Shown: one piece after another, positions 50,701 through 58,300 of the stretch
How positions within the stretch are numbered: the stretch's first letter is position 1
Layout: each line of letters opens with the position of its first letter
NCBI GenBank assembly: GCA_013398615.1
Contig: VZSR01003807.1
Location: 14,065,984 to 14,129,983 of the forward strand
Length of the DNA: 64,000 nucleotides
Direction: 5' to 3'
DNA from: Brachypodius melanocephalos
Taxonomy: Eukaryota; Chordata; Aves; Passeriformes; Pycnonotidae
Position numbers and translations under genes: made by a program
Notes under the pieces: generated by a model
Database searches by the model: none
The model's input: the letters and a program-made list of their open reading frames with translations, nothing else
What the model was told of the DNA's origin: nothing

Positions 50701-53700
50701 TGAGGAAGTGAAGAATAGGCATGTTGAACCTCTGGGAGACTGTTCTTGTCTGTGATACCTCCTGTTACAGGGAAATTCCAGATAAATGGCATCAAGCCCC
50801 AGAATCACATTTTAGTTCCCCTAAATCAGAATTTTTCAATTCCTCCATTACCTCTGCCCCTTTCAGATGTACAGCATCAATCTAGTGCATTCAGTGGCAA
50901 CATCAAGCCTGCAAAAGGTTGTCTTTTTCTTTCTGAACTTGGCTCAGGGGTACTCAGGACCCTGGAAGGTAAAATTCCAAATAGGTAACAGAGAGTCTGG
51001 CCTCAGTTTATAGAGTTTATTGGCAGACACATCCTTTGTCAACAGCAGTTTTACACAAACACACAGTATTGGGACACTCTTTTATTTTTTAACTGTAGTT
51101 GAAATGCATCAAAGATGGTGACGAAAGTGCTATGTAACTCACACCTGGCTCTACACAACCCACTCACCCTTGTTTTCCAGCAGTTTGCTGAAAATCCATT
51201 TAGCTGCTTTACTCTGACTTCCTTTATCCACCTAATTTGAAGAATTTGACACATTCCTTTCCCTTTGAAATTACCTGACCCTGATTAATTCCTTGGAGTA
51301 TGAGAATGGTGGAAGAATAAGAAGCAGGAAAAGAGTTTCAGGTAGAAGTCTTGAAAGTCAGCAGGAGCTGAGTACACTTTGCTGAGAAAGTGCATCATCT
51401 GGGAGCCTTCTCCTGGGCTTTTCTGACTTTGGCTCCATCTTTTTCTGTGCTGAGTGTTACTGTGCTCCTTACAGTTTCCTACAAGTGCACGGAAGATATC
51501 AGAATATTTAACGAGAAAGACGAGTGTTCAGTGGTGGTGTTTTCTCAGGCTTACTGCTTTGTGACTCTTTTAGGACACCGAGGAAGGTCATGAGTTAGTC
51601 TCAAAAGGTGTCTGGAGCAGGGACCTTAAGTCCCATGCAGGTTGATTTTATCTAAAAGTTGCTGAATAGGATTGAAGCAATTTTTTTTATTCTTACATAG
51701 CCTTTCTTGGATTGCTGATGAAAATCAATTCATCTCTCAAAGTATTACTGTGCACAGTCCTGATGGGTGATGTCTACAGCAGAGTTGAGCCAGTCCTGTG
51801 CAGAAGCTGGCTGATGAAACAAACAGCTGCTTCATCCCAGGAAAACAGGCAGGAAACTAGTTAATACGAGCCTCATGGCATGTACTACTGCCGTGTATTA
51901 TGCCTTACACTTCCATTTTTTTTTCTGTTTCCTGCAGCTTGTTAAATAAACAAGAGTTCTCCTTTTCCTCCCCCAGCAATGTACTAATGTTGGAAGTTAT
52001 ATTTAGTTTTCGTCAAGTTACAGTAGGCTTTTTATAATCACACAGTAGTGAAGAATAGGCCAGAAACACAGTGAAGGCAAATATTTGCAGCATATCATAA
52101 ACCTTTCCTGTAACCTAAATATTTAGAAAGAACAGAGATGGAGGAGGATGCTGTACTTTATAAAACATGGAAAAGATAAGAAGCAGCCTCCTTAGTGGGC
52201 TGACATATTGCAGAAGCCTCTTTGCAGCAGCATGAGTGAGCAGAAGGACTTGTTCCTTTTGTTCAGAATGTATTTGCTGACTGCAGATGATTTAGAAAAG
52301 TAAATGTTTATCTTTAAAAGAAAAAGTGCCCAGCCAGTTCGATGGGAATAGGAAGGACTGCAGTTGAGAACCAACACCACTACTGCCAGTGATATAAAAC
52401 TGAGTATTATCCGAAGTGGATCTTGGGGGATTCATTAGCACCCTGAAAACAGCAATAGCTGTAAGATTTTCCTTTAGAGATCACTGGAGCCATGAGCACT
52501 GAAGGACAAGAAGTGAGTTGCTCAGTCTGTTGCTAAAAATGGCCTTCTGCTAAAACACCCCTACATATGCCTGGCACATTTTTAGTTTCCATCTGTTCAT
52601 TTTTAGGTTGTTTTATTCTGAGAAATGCCTTTGCTTCAATTTTCATCTTATTTTATGCTATTCTCAGCTGTTTACTCACTTTTCCTTTCATGTGCTCTCT
52701 GTCTTGGAAGGTGGTCCTGCAGCTTGGGAGCCATCAGAATAATTAAGATGGAGATAATCAAGGCTTTGTTGTGAGGATTACAAACAAATTCTCTGCTGCA
52801 ATCTGTGAAACTCAGGGGCAAGACATTGGATGCCACAAGGGTTCTTGCTTTAATCTGTTTTCTAGGGATCTTCTCTTGGGCCTCTGAAATGTTTATATAT
52901 TTCTTTCAATTACTCATTTTTTAAACTCTGTTTCCAGTAAGTACCAAAACCTGGTGATGAATCAGCACACCAAAGAGAATTTGCCCTGTGAGTTGCCAGG
53001 TAGAAGAATAATTCACTGTGTGTAGCATGCAGAGAGGGGTGAATAGGTGTAGATGCTATCAGGGTTGTTTCATGCAAACATGGAGCTATTGAGAGTTGTT
53101 CAAAGTCTGTGATATATTCAGAGCATTAAAGCAGCACTCTATTAGTGGAGATACAGGCTCACATCTGTTTCGATCATTACCTGATTCTTAACAACATGTG
53201 AGTTTGGAAGTATGTGCTTCCTACTTCATACAGGCATTATTACCCTAGAAATTACTCTAATTGCCCCCAGTTCTAACTCTAATACCATTATTTTTTGATT
53301 TGGTTGAGAGCCTTCCTGGTGGCTGAACATAACTTTTCTGTTATCTGCTGCCACATTCATGTTCTCATACCCAATTTACTCTTTGCAGACCAGGAAAAAT
53401 GTGATGATGATGATGAGATGGAGCGACTGTACAAGTCACTGGAGCAAGCAAGCCTGTCTCCCATTGGAGATCGTCGACTGTCAACTAAGAAGGAGCTTAG
53501 GAAGTCATTTATCAAGCGCAGCAAAAACCCCTCCATTAATGAGAAACTCCACAAAATTCGAATGCTGAACAGTACATTAAAGGTGAGTTTGCAGATCTTG
53601 CCAAAGAAAAGCTTGAGAGAAAAAAACAGTTTGGCTGAAAAAGGAGCAGTATAGGTTTCAGCCAAATTCTAATTACATATTTACTGAAAGCTCCAGAGAA

Positions 53701-56700
53701 TTTTGTTAAGTTTTTGAACTATATTTTTCTGCTTCATTGTGAATACTGATCTGTGTTATGTTGTTCAGTTTGAACTGGAAGCGGGGGCAATAGCTCAGGA
53801 GGGACTCTTCTTGAAGAAGTTCCAGCCCATTTGGAAAATTTATTAAAGAAAATTCTCAGTTAACTGGAAAACTTGCAAGCACAGCTAAATGCAATAAACA
53901 GGGGAGCCTTAAAAAAGGAAGAGCAGACAAAGTACATTGATGATAAAGCACACGAAAATGACCCTGAGCCAAAAAAAGTTTTCCTTATGTGATTATCAGA
54001 GAATGTACAGGATGTGCCAAAGCTATTGTAAAGACCTCCTGTAACTAAAATATTTTTAATAACAAAAGCATCCTGCTTTTATGTTGGAAATATATCACGA
54101 ACTGGAGGGGCACAGGGCTCCACGAGATGTTCTATGAAAGGGCCAGTAAATCCATCTGGAATATGGGAATTTATGAAGTGGTTTACTTGCCAGCATCAGG
54201 TGTCACGGGATTTCAAAGCCTGCTTCTGAATGATACCGAGGGAAACAAAAAGCTTAATTATAGCATTTGTATTGTAAGGAGAAGAAAGAATAAATGCAAA
54301 CTTGGGGCTTCACTTGTATGCATTAGAAGCAGAAATTGAGTATCTTGTTTCAAAGGGATGTATTTGGCTTCAGGCACTGTAAACTGGAAAAATGCATGTA
54401 AAACGGTTGGACTTGGTGATCTTAGAGGTCTTTTCCAACTTTAGCAGTTCTGTGATTCTAAAACATTTATCCTGTCAGCAGAATCATTTGTTTGATTATT
54501 AGTTGCAATGGGAGGCTTGGGTTTGGCACCTCGGCCTGTATTGAAATTCCTGAAAAGTAAAAAGAATTGGGAAGGGAGGCATTCTTCTTGGCTCCATATG
54601 AGACTTGGTGAAGTCTCTCCTCAGTACCAAGGAGTCTTCAGTGATGTGGCAGTGACTACAGAAGTATTCATTTGCATCAGCAATGAAGTGAGCCCTCCAC
54701 ACAGCAGAAAGTTAGTTTAGAAAGCATGCCAATTTTACAGGACAGGAAGCTACATACAGAAACATTCTGCAAGGCTTTTCTTGACAGGAGCCTCACCAAT
54801 AAATCTAAGAACCACTTAGTGCAAACTGGAGTTGTATTTTGTGGGACAGTCACTTTCATTAGTATGGAGCTGAATGGAAGCCTTAATGTCAGATAAGAGC
54901 AAGGGACAACGGTGCATGGATTTAGCATGGGAGTATCATGTAAGTTGTGATTAACTTAGGCTTGTCTAACTGGTATTCAATATGGAAAAATAAGTTTTGG
55001 AATGTTCATAACTTTTAAAATGTGTTGATCTCTTTGATTTTATTTTGGTTGGTTTTTGTAGTATTTGTTGTTGTTTGTTTGTTTGTTTGCTTTCTTGAAA
55101 CTAAGAAACTGGAGTATTGACAGACAGATAAAAAAGCACAGACACTTTCTCATAGGCATAAACAGAGCTCTGTAAACAGCAGTATTTAAGTTAGCCTGTG
55201 TGAAAGTCAAGTGCCTGCAGTGGGAAAGTGCTATATTCTTTACATCTGTGGAATTATGTGCTTTTAAAGTCAATTTTCTTAATGTATAATACAAGACATA
55301 AAATAACTGCAAATGATCTACTGGAAATTTAAAAATCAGGATTTTTTTTTCTTCTGATCCATATGTACTCTGCTTTAATTAAAACCCTATTAGCTTGAGA
55401 AGTGATTTATGCAAGTTTCAATGCAATTTTAATTTTAGACTTCTGACTCCACATATTTAACAACAGATTAATGTTGCTGCCACAATATATCATTAACAAA
55501 ACATGCTTTGAATACTTTGGAAAAGAGAGAAGCTATGTGCAGATGCATCACAGTCTTAGTGAATGTGGGAAATAGTTTTAGTGGCACAGGGGAAATTCCA
55601 TGGCATTGCTTTTTGTTGCCAAATTTGTTCATTGGAAATACTCCTCTCCCTTCCACCTCCCTATCTCCTCTCTTCTTCTCTTAAGCTAACTACATATATC
55701 CCTGCATCAGTGCCAGAAGTCTTCTTAAAAGGGCTGGCACTGGGTCTTGAGGGTAGGATGTGCGTAAAATATAATTGAACGAGGTTTTGGGTTTAAAAAG
55801 CAGCCAAGGCATCACAGAGATTGGAGCAGTTGAAGGTTCATTAGAGTAGGAGTGGGATATGGATGAATAAACAGCTGATTGCTGCTATCAGAGGGTGAAA
55901 TGAATGTGTGAGAGCACTTTCAAGGTGTTTTCAAGGCTGCCACCAGCACAGGGTGTCCTTGGGTGTGATCAATGTGTGGCAACAGGAGAAGATGGTTAGA
56001 ACTATTCCATGACTTTCACACACAGACTGGAGGGAGCAAGCCCAGCAAAAGTAGTCAAGTTTTGTTGGTGCAGCATGGTGTCTTCATTAAGAAATTATAC
56101 CTGCTACCAGGGGCTTCTCTGTCCTGTGGTCCATTGCATGGATCGGCAATACAGGGTGGAAAAGCATCAGTGTGTGAAAGGAGGATGTAATGAAGACAGA
56201 GCCAGGCTATTTTTAGTGGTGCCCAGTAACAGGACCACAAGTGATGGGTCCAAACTGAAACACAGAAGGTTTGCCCTGGATTTCAAGAAGTACTTTTTTA
56301 CTGTGAGGATGACCAAGCACAGGTTGTCCAGGGAAGCTCTTGAGTCTCTTGGAGATATTCAAGAGTCATCTGCACACAGTGCTGGGCAGCCTGTAGTAGG
56401 TGGCTCTACTTAAGGAAGGGTTTTGGACTAAATGACTTTCAGAGGTCCCTTCCAAGATCAACCATTGTGTAGTTCTGTGACACAGAGAGTCTCAGTGTCT
56501 CTGCATCAGCCACTGTTCACGTCTTACAAGTGAACCAGGGTGCCTGCAGTACATTGTCTGAGCTGCTCTTGCATAAAAGTAGATACTAGATTTATTAGCA
56601 GTAGCTGGTGGTAGATGGCAGCCACATGTACTGGAGCCACTCCACCGCCAGCGCATATATTATATCCAAAATTGTGGATATAATTGTCCAGCTCCCAGGG

Positions 56701-57297
56701 AAGAGACATTTTTTACATGGAAAAAGTGTTTTTTGAGAAAGTTAGAACTGCTGTGAATTACAGAAATAAATGCTGTTGTGTCTAGTTTCATGCAAGTACT
56801 GTCTTGTTGAGAGACAGCATAACAATATGTCATTTTCACATGAATCTTCTCTCATCAAGATTTTTAAGAAGCCTATTAAAAAATCTAGATGAAATCATAA
56901 CTTACCTTTAGCTGGGAAGAATTTTTGCTGTAGACATAACTTTGATAACCTATGATCTAAAAACGGGAACAAGCTGCCAGGAGGATGGCTAATTGGCCAT
57001 CTCCCTGTGACATGAGTCTAATGTTCCCAGAGTGTTTCTGTTAGGGACAGTTGTCTTGACATTTTCTGTGGAAATAACCACTTGTTCTCTTCCTAGTGTA
57101 AAGAACATGACCTGGCTACAATTAACCAGTTGCTAGAGGACCCAAAGTTGACAGCGGTGAAGTACAGAGAGTGGAGGAGCACAAACATCATGCTGATCCA
57201 AGATATTTATCAGCAGCAGGAGGTCCAGGACATGTCCACAGAGAATAGTGAGGAGCAAGAGATAACTCCACAGCCAGTCACTGAAAGTGCTATTTGA
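17744..57297 (+). CDS. IPCEF1: IPCEF1, PH-domain cytohesin-interacting protein (whole gene, 10 exons)
   Basis: The coding sequence joins 17744-17767, 23299-23335, 23992-24161, 31817-31890, 33016-33087, 36046-36107, 39817-39905, 45315-45681, 53389-53582 and 57097-57297. Every junction is GT/AG and all phases agree, giving 1290 nt (429 residues plus stop) against about 437 in human. Known family role: IPCEF1 binds cytohesins (ARF guanine-nucleotide exchange factors such as CYTH2 and CYTH3), promotes ARF6 activation at the plasma membrane, and uses its PH domain for phosphoinositide recruitment. Seen here: PH domain at about residues 39-132 with the invariant Trp127 in the last helix, a proline-rich segment at 162-176, a Ser-rich region at about 180-298, and a conserved charged helical module at about 300-400. 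This PH plus C-terminal arrangement is the C-terminal half of CNK scaffolds. CNKSR2 was considered but fits less well than IPCEF1 throughout (for example CYSESE and REW...LLIQDIYQQQ). Expression cannot be judged. Confidence 0.95.
18590..19722 (+). mobile_element. Internally deleted CR1 LINE: ORF1 esterase remnant joined to ORF2 tail and 3' end
   Basis: Degenerate CR1 non-LTR retrotransposon in + orientation. At 19041 the frame reads VGDSLLEG, the GDS nucleophile block of the CR1 ORF1 SGNH-type esterase. After three in-frame stops, the same frame resumes with LLPGRARIQGVMQRLPKPV and HLSTNDASRG (TND block at 19203-19214). From 19251 the frame jumps to ELESSFSVKDLGILVD, which belongs near the C-terminus of ORF2, so most of ORF2 including the reverse transcriptase core is absent. 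The 3' end at 19670-19722 shows GGTCTTTTCCAACC and AATTCTATGATTCT. The 5' limit is uncertain; 18590-19000 includes a stretch resembling an ORF1 N-terminus (QNRLTALISEEEPEVSP). It is inactive. Confidence 0.75.
19741..19903 (+). mobile_element. CR1 LINE 3' fragment
   Basis: A second CR1 tail directly follows the first in the same orientation. It reads CTGGGCACTGCCACAGGTTG at the start, then CTCAGAGAGAGTGGGGTGTC and GATGACCTCCTGAAATCCC, and ends ACTGTGATTCTGTG. These are successive landmarks of the CR1 3' UTR. It has diverged and is 5'-truncated. Confidence 0.75.
23299..23335 (+). CDS. IPCEF1: IPCEF1 exon 2
   Basis: This 37-bp exon follows a pyrimidine-rich acceptor (CATTTCTTACAG) and ends at GTAATG. 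It encodes VPLRQKAKKKSQ plus the first base of a Gly codon, matching VPLRQKPRRKTQG at the start of the human protein (recalled). The cluster of Lys and Arg is a plausible membrane-proximal basic patch ahead of the PH domain. It enters in phase 0 and leaves in phase 1, consistent with exons 1 and 3. Confidence 0.88.
23336..23991 (+). other. IPCEF1: IPCEF1 intron 2
   Basis: A short intron of 656 bp (GTAATG ... GCACAG). The only structure I see is a perfect 12-bp inverted repeat at 23901-23927, 64 bp before the acceptor. Confidence 0.75.
23901..23927. repeat. Perfect 12-bp inverted repeat with 3-nt spacer
   Basis: CTAATTAAGGAT, spacer GAT, then ATCCTTAATTAG. It forms a 12-bp stem in RNA or a symmetric pair of TAATTA homeodomain-type sites in DNA, just upstream of the PH-domain exon acceptor. 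Confidence 0.8.
23992..24161 (+). CDS. IPCEF1: IPCEF1 exon 3, N-terminal half of PH domain
   Basis: Acceptor GGCACAG, donor GTGAGT. The 170-bp exon encodes residues 21-77, beginning GFFIMSRRRISCKELG and continuing with DCQGWLYKKKEKG, NKWKKFW and SSLYWYSSQL. These are strands beta1 to beta3 of a PH domain; the K-x(n)-K-x-K-F-W basic pattern between beta1 and beta2 is the usual phosphoinositide-contact region. Met25 (24003) is an internal Met conserved in human and could serve as an alternative start. It leaves in phase 0. Confidence 0.96.
24598..24714 (+). repeat. Long polypyrimidine (T/C) tract
   Basis: About 117 bases almost wholly T and C, dominated by T runs of 5 to 14 interrupted by C, with very few purines. 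It lies about 440 bp downstream of exon 3 on the sense strand and is a candidate binding tract for pyrimidine-tract proteins, though it may be simple repeat expansion only. Confidence 0.8.
29301..29333. repeat. Three-copy 11-mer tandem repeat (TTAGTAATTCA type)
   Basis: Two exact copies of TTAGTAATTCA and a third ending in TTA follow each other in intron 3. Short local slippage product. Confidence 0.75.
31817..31890 (+). CDS. IPCEF1: IPCEF1 exon 4, middle of PH domain
   Basis: Acceptor TTTTTTTCTCTTATGAAAG, donor GTAAGT. The 74-bp exon encodes residues 78-101 (AEKAEGFIRLPDFSVDR, then AIECKKK) and two bases of the His102 codon. The G-F-I-x-L-P-D-F pattern is typical of the beta4-beta5 region of CNK and IPCEF1 PH domains. 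It enters in phase 0 and leaves in phase 2. Confidence 0.95.
31891..33015 (+). other. IPCEF1: IPCEF1 intron 4
   Basis: A 1.1-kb intron, GTAAGT to TAAAG. The acceptor is preceded by a T-run at about 32991-33002. Nothing else stands out. Confidence 0.75.
33016..33087 (+). CDS. IPCEF1: IPCEF1 exon 5, late PH domain strands
   Basis: This 72-bp exon follows a T-rich stretch and the acceptor CTCCTAAAG, and ends at GTGAGT. It completes His102 and encodes AIKISHPQIKTFYFAAEN followed by VLEMN, nearly identical to human HAFKISHPQIKTFYFAAEN (recalled). This is strands beta6 and beta7 and the start of the C-terminal PH helix. Phase is 2 in and 2 out (Thr126 is split across the junction). Confidence 0.96.
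33088..36045 (+). other. IPCEF1: IPCEF1 intron 5
   Basis: A 3.0-kb intron, GTGAGT to CACAG. I see no transposon, RNA gene or coding signal in it. Confidence 0.7.
36046..36107 (+). CDS. IPCEF1: IPCEF1 exon 6, end of PH domain
   Basis: Acceptor TTTCAAGCACAG, donor GTATGT. The 62-bp exon encodes W127-LSKLG followed by MAVDPLAPNRKNEE. Trp127 is the near-invariant Trp of the PH C-terminal alpha helix (human VWLNKLG, recalled). The residues after about 132 begin the flexible linker. It leaves in phase 1. Confidence 0.93.
36740..36794 (+). repeat. Imperfect 27-bp tandem duplication
   Basis: TTGGTTTAGAATGAGAAGTG at the start of the first unit is repeated as CTTGTTTAGAATTAGAAGTG in the second, followed by CTCCGGA and CTCTGAA. 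Four or five differences separate the units, so it is an old local duplication. Confidence 0.75.
38496..38530. repeat. Perfect 12-bp hairpin
   Basis: AAGTCCAGCTCT and AGAGCTGGACTT are separated by an 11-nt loop (CATGCGGAATC). The hairpin lies at the start of a GC-richer stretch in intron 6. Confidence 0.8.
38830..39169 (+). mobile_element. CR1 LINE 3' fragment
   Basis: In order along + are CCTTGTGGCCTTTCAGTG, TTTTAGCAGGGTATACTGG, GTAATGGTTTTACACTAAG, GTGGCCCAGAGAGGTGGC, TCCATCCCTGGAAACACTCA and GGTCCCTCCCAAACCAAAC, ending TATTCTATGATTTTATGAT. These are the successive landmarks of an avian CR1 3' region. It is 5'-truncated and is the best preserved CR1 tail in the window. Confidence 0.88.
39497..39638 (+). 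repeat. Inverted repeat arm 1, upstream of exon 7
   Basis: This 142-bp segment is the reverse complement of 40867-41007 at roughly 83-85% by eye. A near-identical core includes GGCTGCTCTAT, GTTTCCAAAGCATGA and ATGAACAATCTGTTTACTCC. It may be one of two opposed copies of an unnamed dispersed repeat. Confidence 0.85.
39643..39668. repeat. Perfect 11-bp hairpin with tetraloop
   Basis: CTGGTAATGCT, loop CTCC, AGCATTACCAG. It begins four bases after inverted repeat arm 1 and 149 bp before exon 7, so the pre-mRNA should form a stable local stem here. Confidence 0.85.
39817..39905 (+). CDS. IPCEF1: IPCEF1 exon 7, acidic and proline-rich linker with PPxY
   Basis: Acceptor TCTACCTCAG, donor GTAAGT. 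The 89-bp exon encodes residues 147-176: ECYSESEHDEPEITD, then TPPPPYRVQTPPPPS. ECYSESE is shared with human. The segment contains PPPY (residues 164-167), a PPxY motif of the kind bound by WW domains, and a second PPPP run suited to SH3 or WW contacts. The exon sits between two long inverted intronic repeats (39497-39638 and 40867-41007). Phase is 1 in and 0 out. Confidence 0.93.
40867..41007 (-). repeat. Inverted repeat arm 2, downstream of exon 7
   Basis: Read on the minus strand, this 141-bp segment repeats 39497-39638: GGTGACAAAAGAC, AAGGCTGCTCTATAGTTTCC, AAAGCATGACATGAACAATC, GCTAGCTCCAAGAAAACTTA. Its centre lies about 1.37 kb from that of arm 1, with exon 7 between them. Confidence 0.85.
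41548..41875. other. Assembly gap (328 N)
   Basis: A run of N in intron 7. Its right edge opens directly into an AGAGA pentamer array, so the missing bases are probably the rest of that array. The N count may be an estimate rather than a true length. Confidence 0.99.
41876..41914 (+). repeat. AGAGA pentanucleotide microsatellite at gap edge
   Basis: About eight copies of an AGAGA/GAAGA unit run from the gap to 41914. Only one flank of the array is visible, so its full length is unknown. Confidence 0.92.
43571..43613. repeat. Local direct and inverted duplication of CTTGTAGTTTACTA
   Basis: CTTGTAGTTTACTA occurs exactly at 43571-43584 and 43600-43613. AGTTTACTA (43576-43584) also pairs with TAGTAAACT (43593-43601), giving a 9-bp stem with an 8-nt loop. 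Confidence 0.75.
43740..44166 (+). mobile_element. CR1 LINE fragment: ORF2 C-terminus and 3' UTR
   Basis: The frame from 43751 reads MKGPENMPYEEWLRELGLLS then LKKKRVRGYLITLYSSLKGG, the typical CR1 ORF2 C-terminal pattern (YEERLRELGLFSL.KRRLRGDLI). Downstream landmarks include TTTTTTTCACCATTAGGTTG, GGAAGTGTTCAAGAGGAG and GGATGATCTTGAGAGTCTC, and the element ends ACAATTCCATGATTCC. 5'-truncated and decayed. Confidence 0.88.
45315..45681 (+). CDS. IPCEF1: IPCEF1 exon 8, Ser-rich disordered region
   Basis: This is the largest coding exon (367 bp), after a strong pyrimidine tract (CTTTCCCCCCATCCCC) and ending at GTGAGC. It encodes residues 177-298: a Ser/Thr-rich stretch (SSFTSTLSSEASCSLSSPES), then SERQSWLDLV, then GDQPLTFCVQIHSDEPPE, which aligns with human GQPITFAVQVHSPVPSE (recalled). 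The remainder is variable and probably disordered. The acceptor reads AAGCAG, so use of the first AG would add one Gln (45312-45314). It leaves in phase 1. Confidence 0.9.
45682..53388 (+). other. IPCEF1: IPCEF1 intron 8
   Basis: The largest coding-region intron (7.7 kb), GTGAGC to TTGCAG. It contains a 10-bp hairpin (48832-48858) and T-rich runs at about 50318-50354. I recognise no transposable element or exon. Confidence 0.7.
48832..48858. repeat. Perfect 10-bp hairpin
   Basis: GAATGTAACT, loop GGGGAGA, AGTTACATTC. An isolated stem in intron 8 with no other sign of a structured RNA gene. Confidence 0.7.
53389..53582 (+). CDS. IPCEF1: IPCEF1 exon 9, conserved C-terminal CNK-like module
   Basis: Acceptor TTACTCTTTGCAG, donor GTGAGT. 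The 194-bp exon encodes residues 299-363: DQEKCDDDDEMERLYKSLEQ, ASLSPIGDRRLSTKKELRKS, and INEKLHKIRMLNSTLK. The acidic run followed by LYKSLEQASLSP and the S-T-K repeat is the most conserved part of IPCEF1 and recurs in CNKSR2 (LYRALEQASLSP, recalled). It is likely helical and belongs to the C-terminal half thought to contact cytohesins. Phase is 1 in and 0 out. Confidence 0.96.
53774..53992 (+). pseudogene. Coding-like interrupted ORF, unknown origin
   Basis: In one frame the sequence reads TGSGGNSSGGTLLEEVPAHL, ENLLKKILS, a TAA stop (53861-53863), then LENLQAQLNAINRGALKKEE, QTKYIDDKAHENDPEPKKVF and LM before TGA (53990-53992). The heptad-like Leu spacing and the charged tail look like a protein, and the frame holds across the stop. 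I do not recognise the family. It could be a decayed retrocopy piece, an old exon, or chance; two open runs of about 29 and 42 codons are not long enough to prove coding origin. Confidence 0.25.
54396..54459 (+). mobile_element. Short CR1 LINE 3' tail
   Basis: GGTTGGACTTGGTGATCTTA, then GAGGTCTTTTCCAAC and AGTTCTGTGATTCT form a CR1 3' terminus of about 64 bp, a heavily 5'-truncated insertion. Confidence 0.8.
56181..56481 (+). mobile_element. CR1 LINE 3' fragment
   Basis: Landmarks in order: GAAGACAGAGCCAGGCTATT, GTGGTGCCCAGTAACAGGAC, AAACTGAAACACAGAAGG, TTTTTTACTGTGAGGATGACC, GGAGATATTCAAGAGTCATC, GACTTTCAGAGGTCCCTTCC, ending TAGTTCTGTGAC. A 5'-truncated CR1 of a different subtype from the one at 38830, judging by its 'GTGGTGCCCAGTAACAGG' block. 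Confidence 0.85.
56659..56684. repeat. Perfect 10-bp AT-rich hairpin
   Basis: ATTATATCCA, six-base loop AAATTG, TGGATATAAT. A small isolated stem in intron 9. Confidence 0.7.
57097..57297 (+). CDS. IPCEF1: IPCEF1 exon 10, C-terminus and stop
   Basis: Acceptor TTCTCTTCCTAG. The terminal coding exon encodes residues 364-429: CKEHDLATINQLLEDPKLTA, then VKYREW, LIQDIYQQQ and an acidic tail ending TESAI, followed by TGA at 57295-57297. CKEHDLA.INQLL.DPKLTA.KYREW is close to human. The last four residues ESAI have Ser at -2 and Ile at 0, a class I PDZ-ligand pattern; the human end as I recall it (ENSI) does not have it. Confidence 0.95.
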   Translation, partial: CKEHDLATINQLLEDPKLTAVKYREWRSTNIMLIQDIYQQQEVQDMSTENSEEQEITPQPVTESAI

Positions 57298-58300
57298 TTA
57301 ACGGCACATGGCAAGCTTTTTCTCCACGGGTCTTCGCATACAAGCAATTTAAGCTGCTGTACCTTGAGATTTGTTTTTTGCAAGCGTGCTTCAAAAGGAA
57401 AACAACCCGTTCTCCAAAGTTTCGAAGGGCCTTGCAGAGCTCATTTAATGTCAAAAGGTCAAGTTTCCCAAACTTGTCCAAGTTCCCCAAAAAGCACACC
57501 TGAACATGGCCTGCATACATAAGAAGACTATTTAACCAGGTAGCAAAGAAACGTTTTTCAGTTTTTGGAGAAGAAAATTCTAAGTGTCCAGATCCTGGAG
57601 GACACAGAACTGTGTAGTATGTACTGTATAAATATGAGAACCTTGGGATTGTTTTAACCATACAACTTACCTTGAAATGAAGCTAAACTGATACCAACAG
57701 GATGCTGTCTACTCTACCTTTTCACTCTCTAAGGTAACCCAAGGTATACATTTTCGTTTCTGTACCCATTTACTTTCACCACTCTACTGGTTTAAGCAGA
57801 GACAAATGGAAGAGTAATTATGCATAAATTGATACAGTAGACAGCTGCCAGGCACCCAGTTTGGGCTCTGCCTGAGGTTTTATGGGTTTCAAATTTATTT
57901 ATGGTCCAGACCAAGAAGGTACTGTCTTTCTACATGAAGAAGAGGTCTCTCAGTTTTTGCTAACACATAATTTACTCTTCAGTGAGACAAGTTTCAACTT
58001 TTCTTATGGACTTGGCTGAATTCCTTGGAAGATTATGTTCTTATTTTTGACAATTGGGAGTACATAAGGTACAAGTTCGTTCCAGAGTCCAGCTCAAGGA
58101 AGGTGATCATATTCACAGGCCAGAAGCTAAATAACTATACTCCTAATGTGGACTTGAAAGTGTAAAACAAAGCTGCAAATATTTTTGTAAATATATGTAA
58201 TTTTATGGCTTATATGAATGTGACTATGTACTGTATAGATGTTTTATTTATATATTTATATATACTGAATTTCCTAATATAAATAGGCACATGTGGACCA
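57298..58300 (+). other. IPCEF1: Probable IPCEF1 3' UTR (end uncertain)
   Basis: Non-coding sequence after the stop. The distal part (58180-58285) is very AT-rich with several ATTTA elements (TTTTATTTATATATTTATATA around 58242-58262), as is common in regulated 3' UTRs. A variant poly(A) hexamer TATAAA lies at 58278-58283, followed by a GT/T-rich stretch (TGTGAGTG..., TTATTTTGTGTTCC). No canonical AATAAA occurs until the LTR region beyond 60.7 kb, so the true end may be here or several kilobases further. The UTR is inferred from position; the end is a guess. Confidence 0.45.

Larger units (their letters stand above)
53583..57096 (+). other. IPCEF1: IPCEF1 intron 9
   Basis: A 3.5-kb intron, GTGAGT to TCCTAG. 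It contains a coding-like but interrupted open stretch (53774-53992), a short CR1 tail (54396-54459), a TTTG run at about 55066-55090, a second CR1 fragment (56181-56481) and a 10-bp hairpin (56659-56684). Confidence 0.75.
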
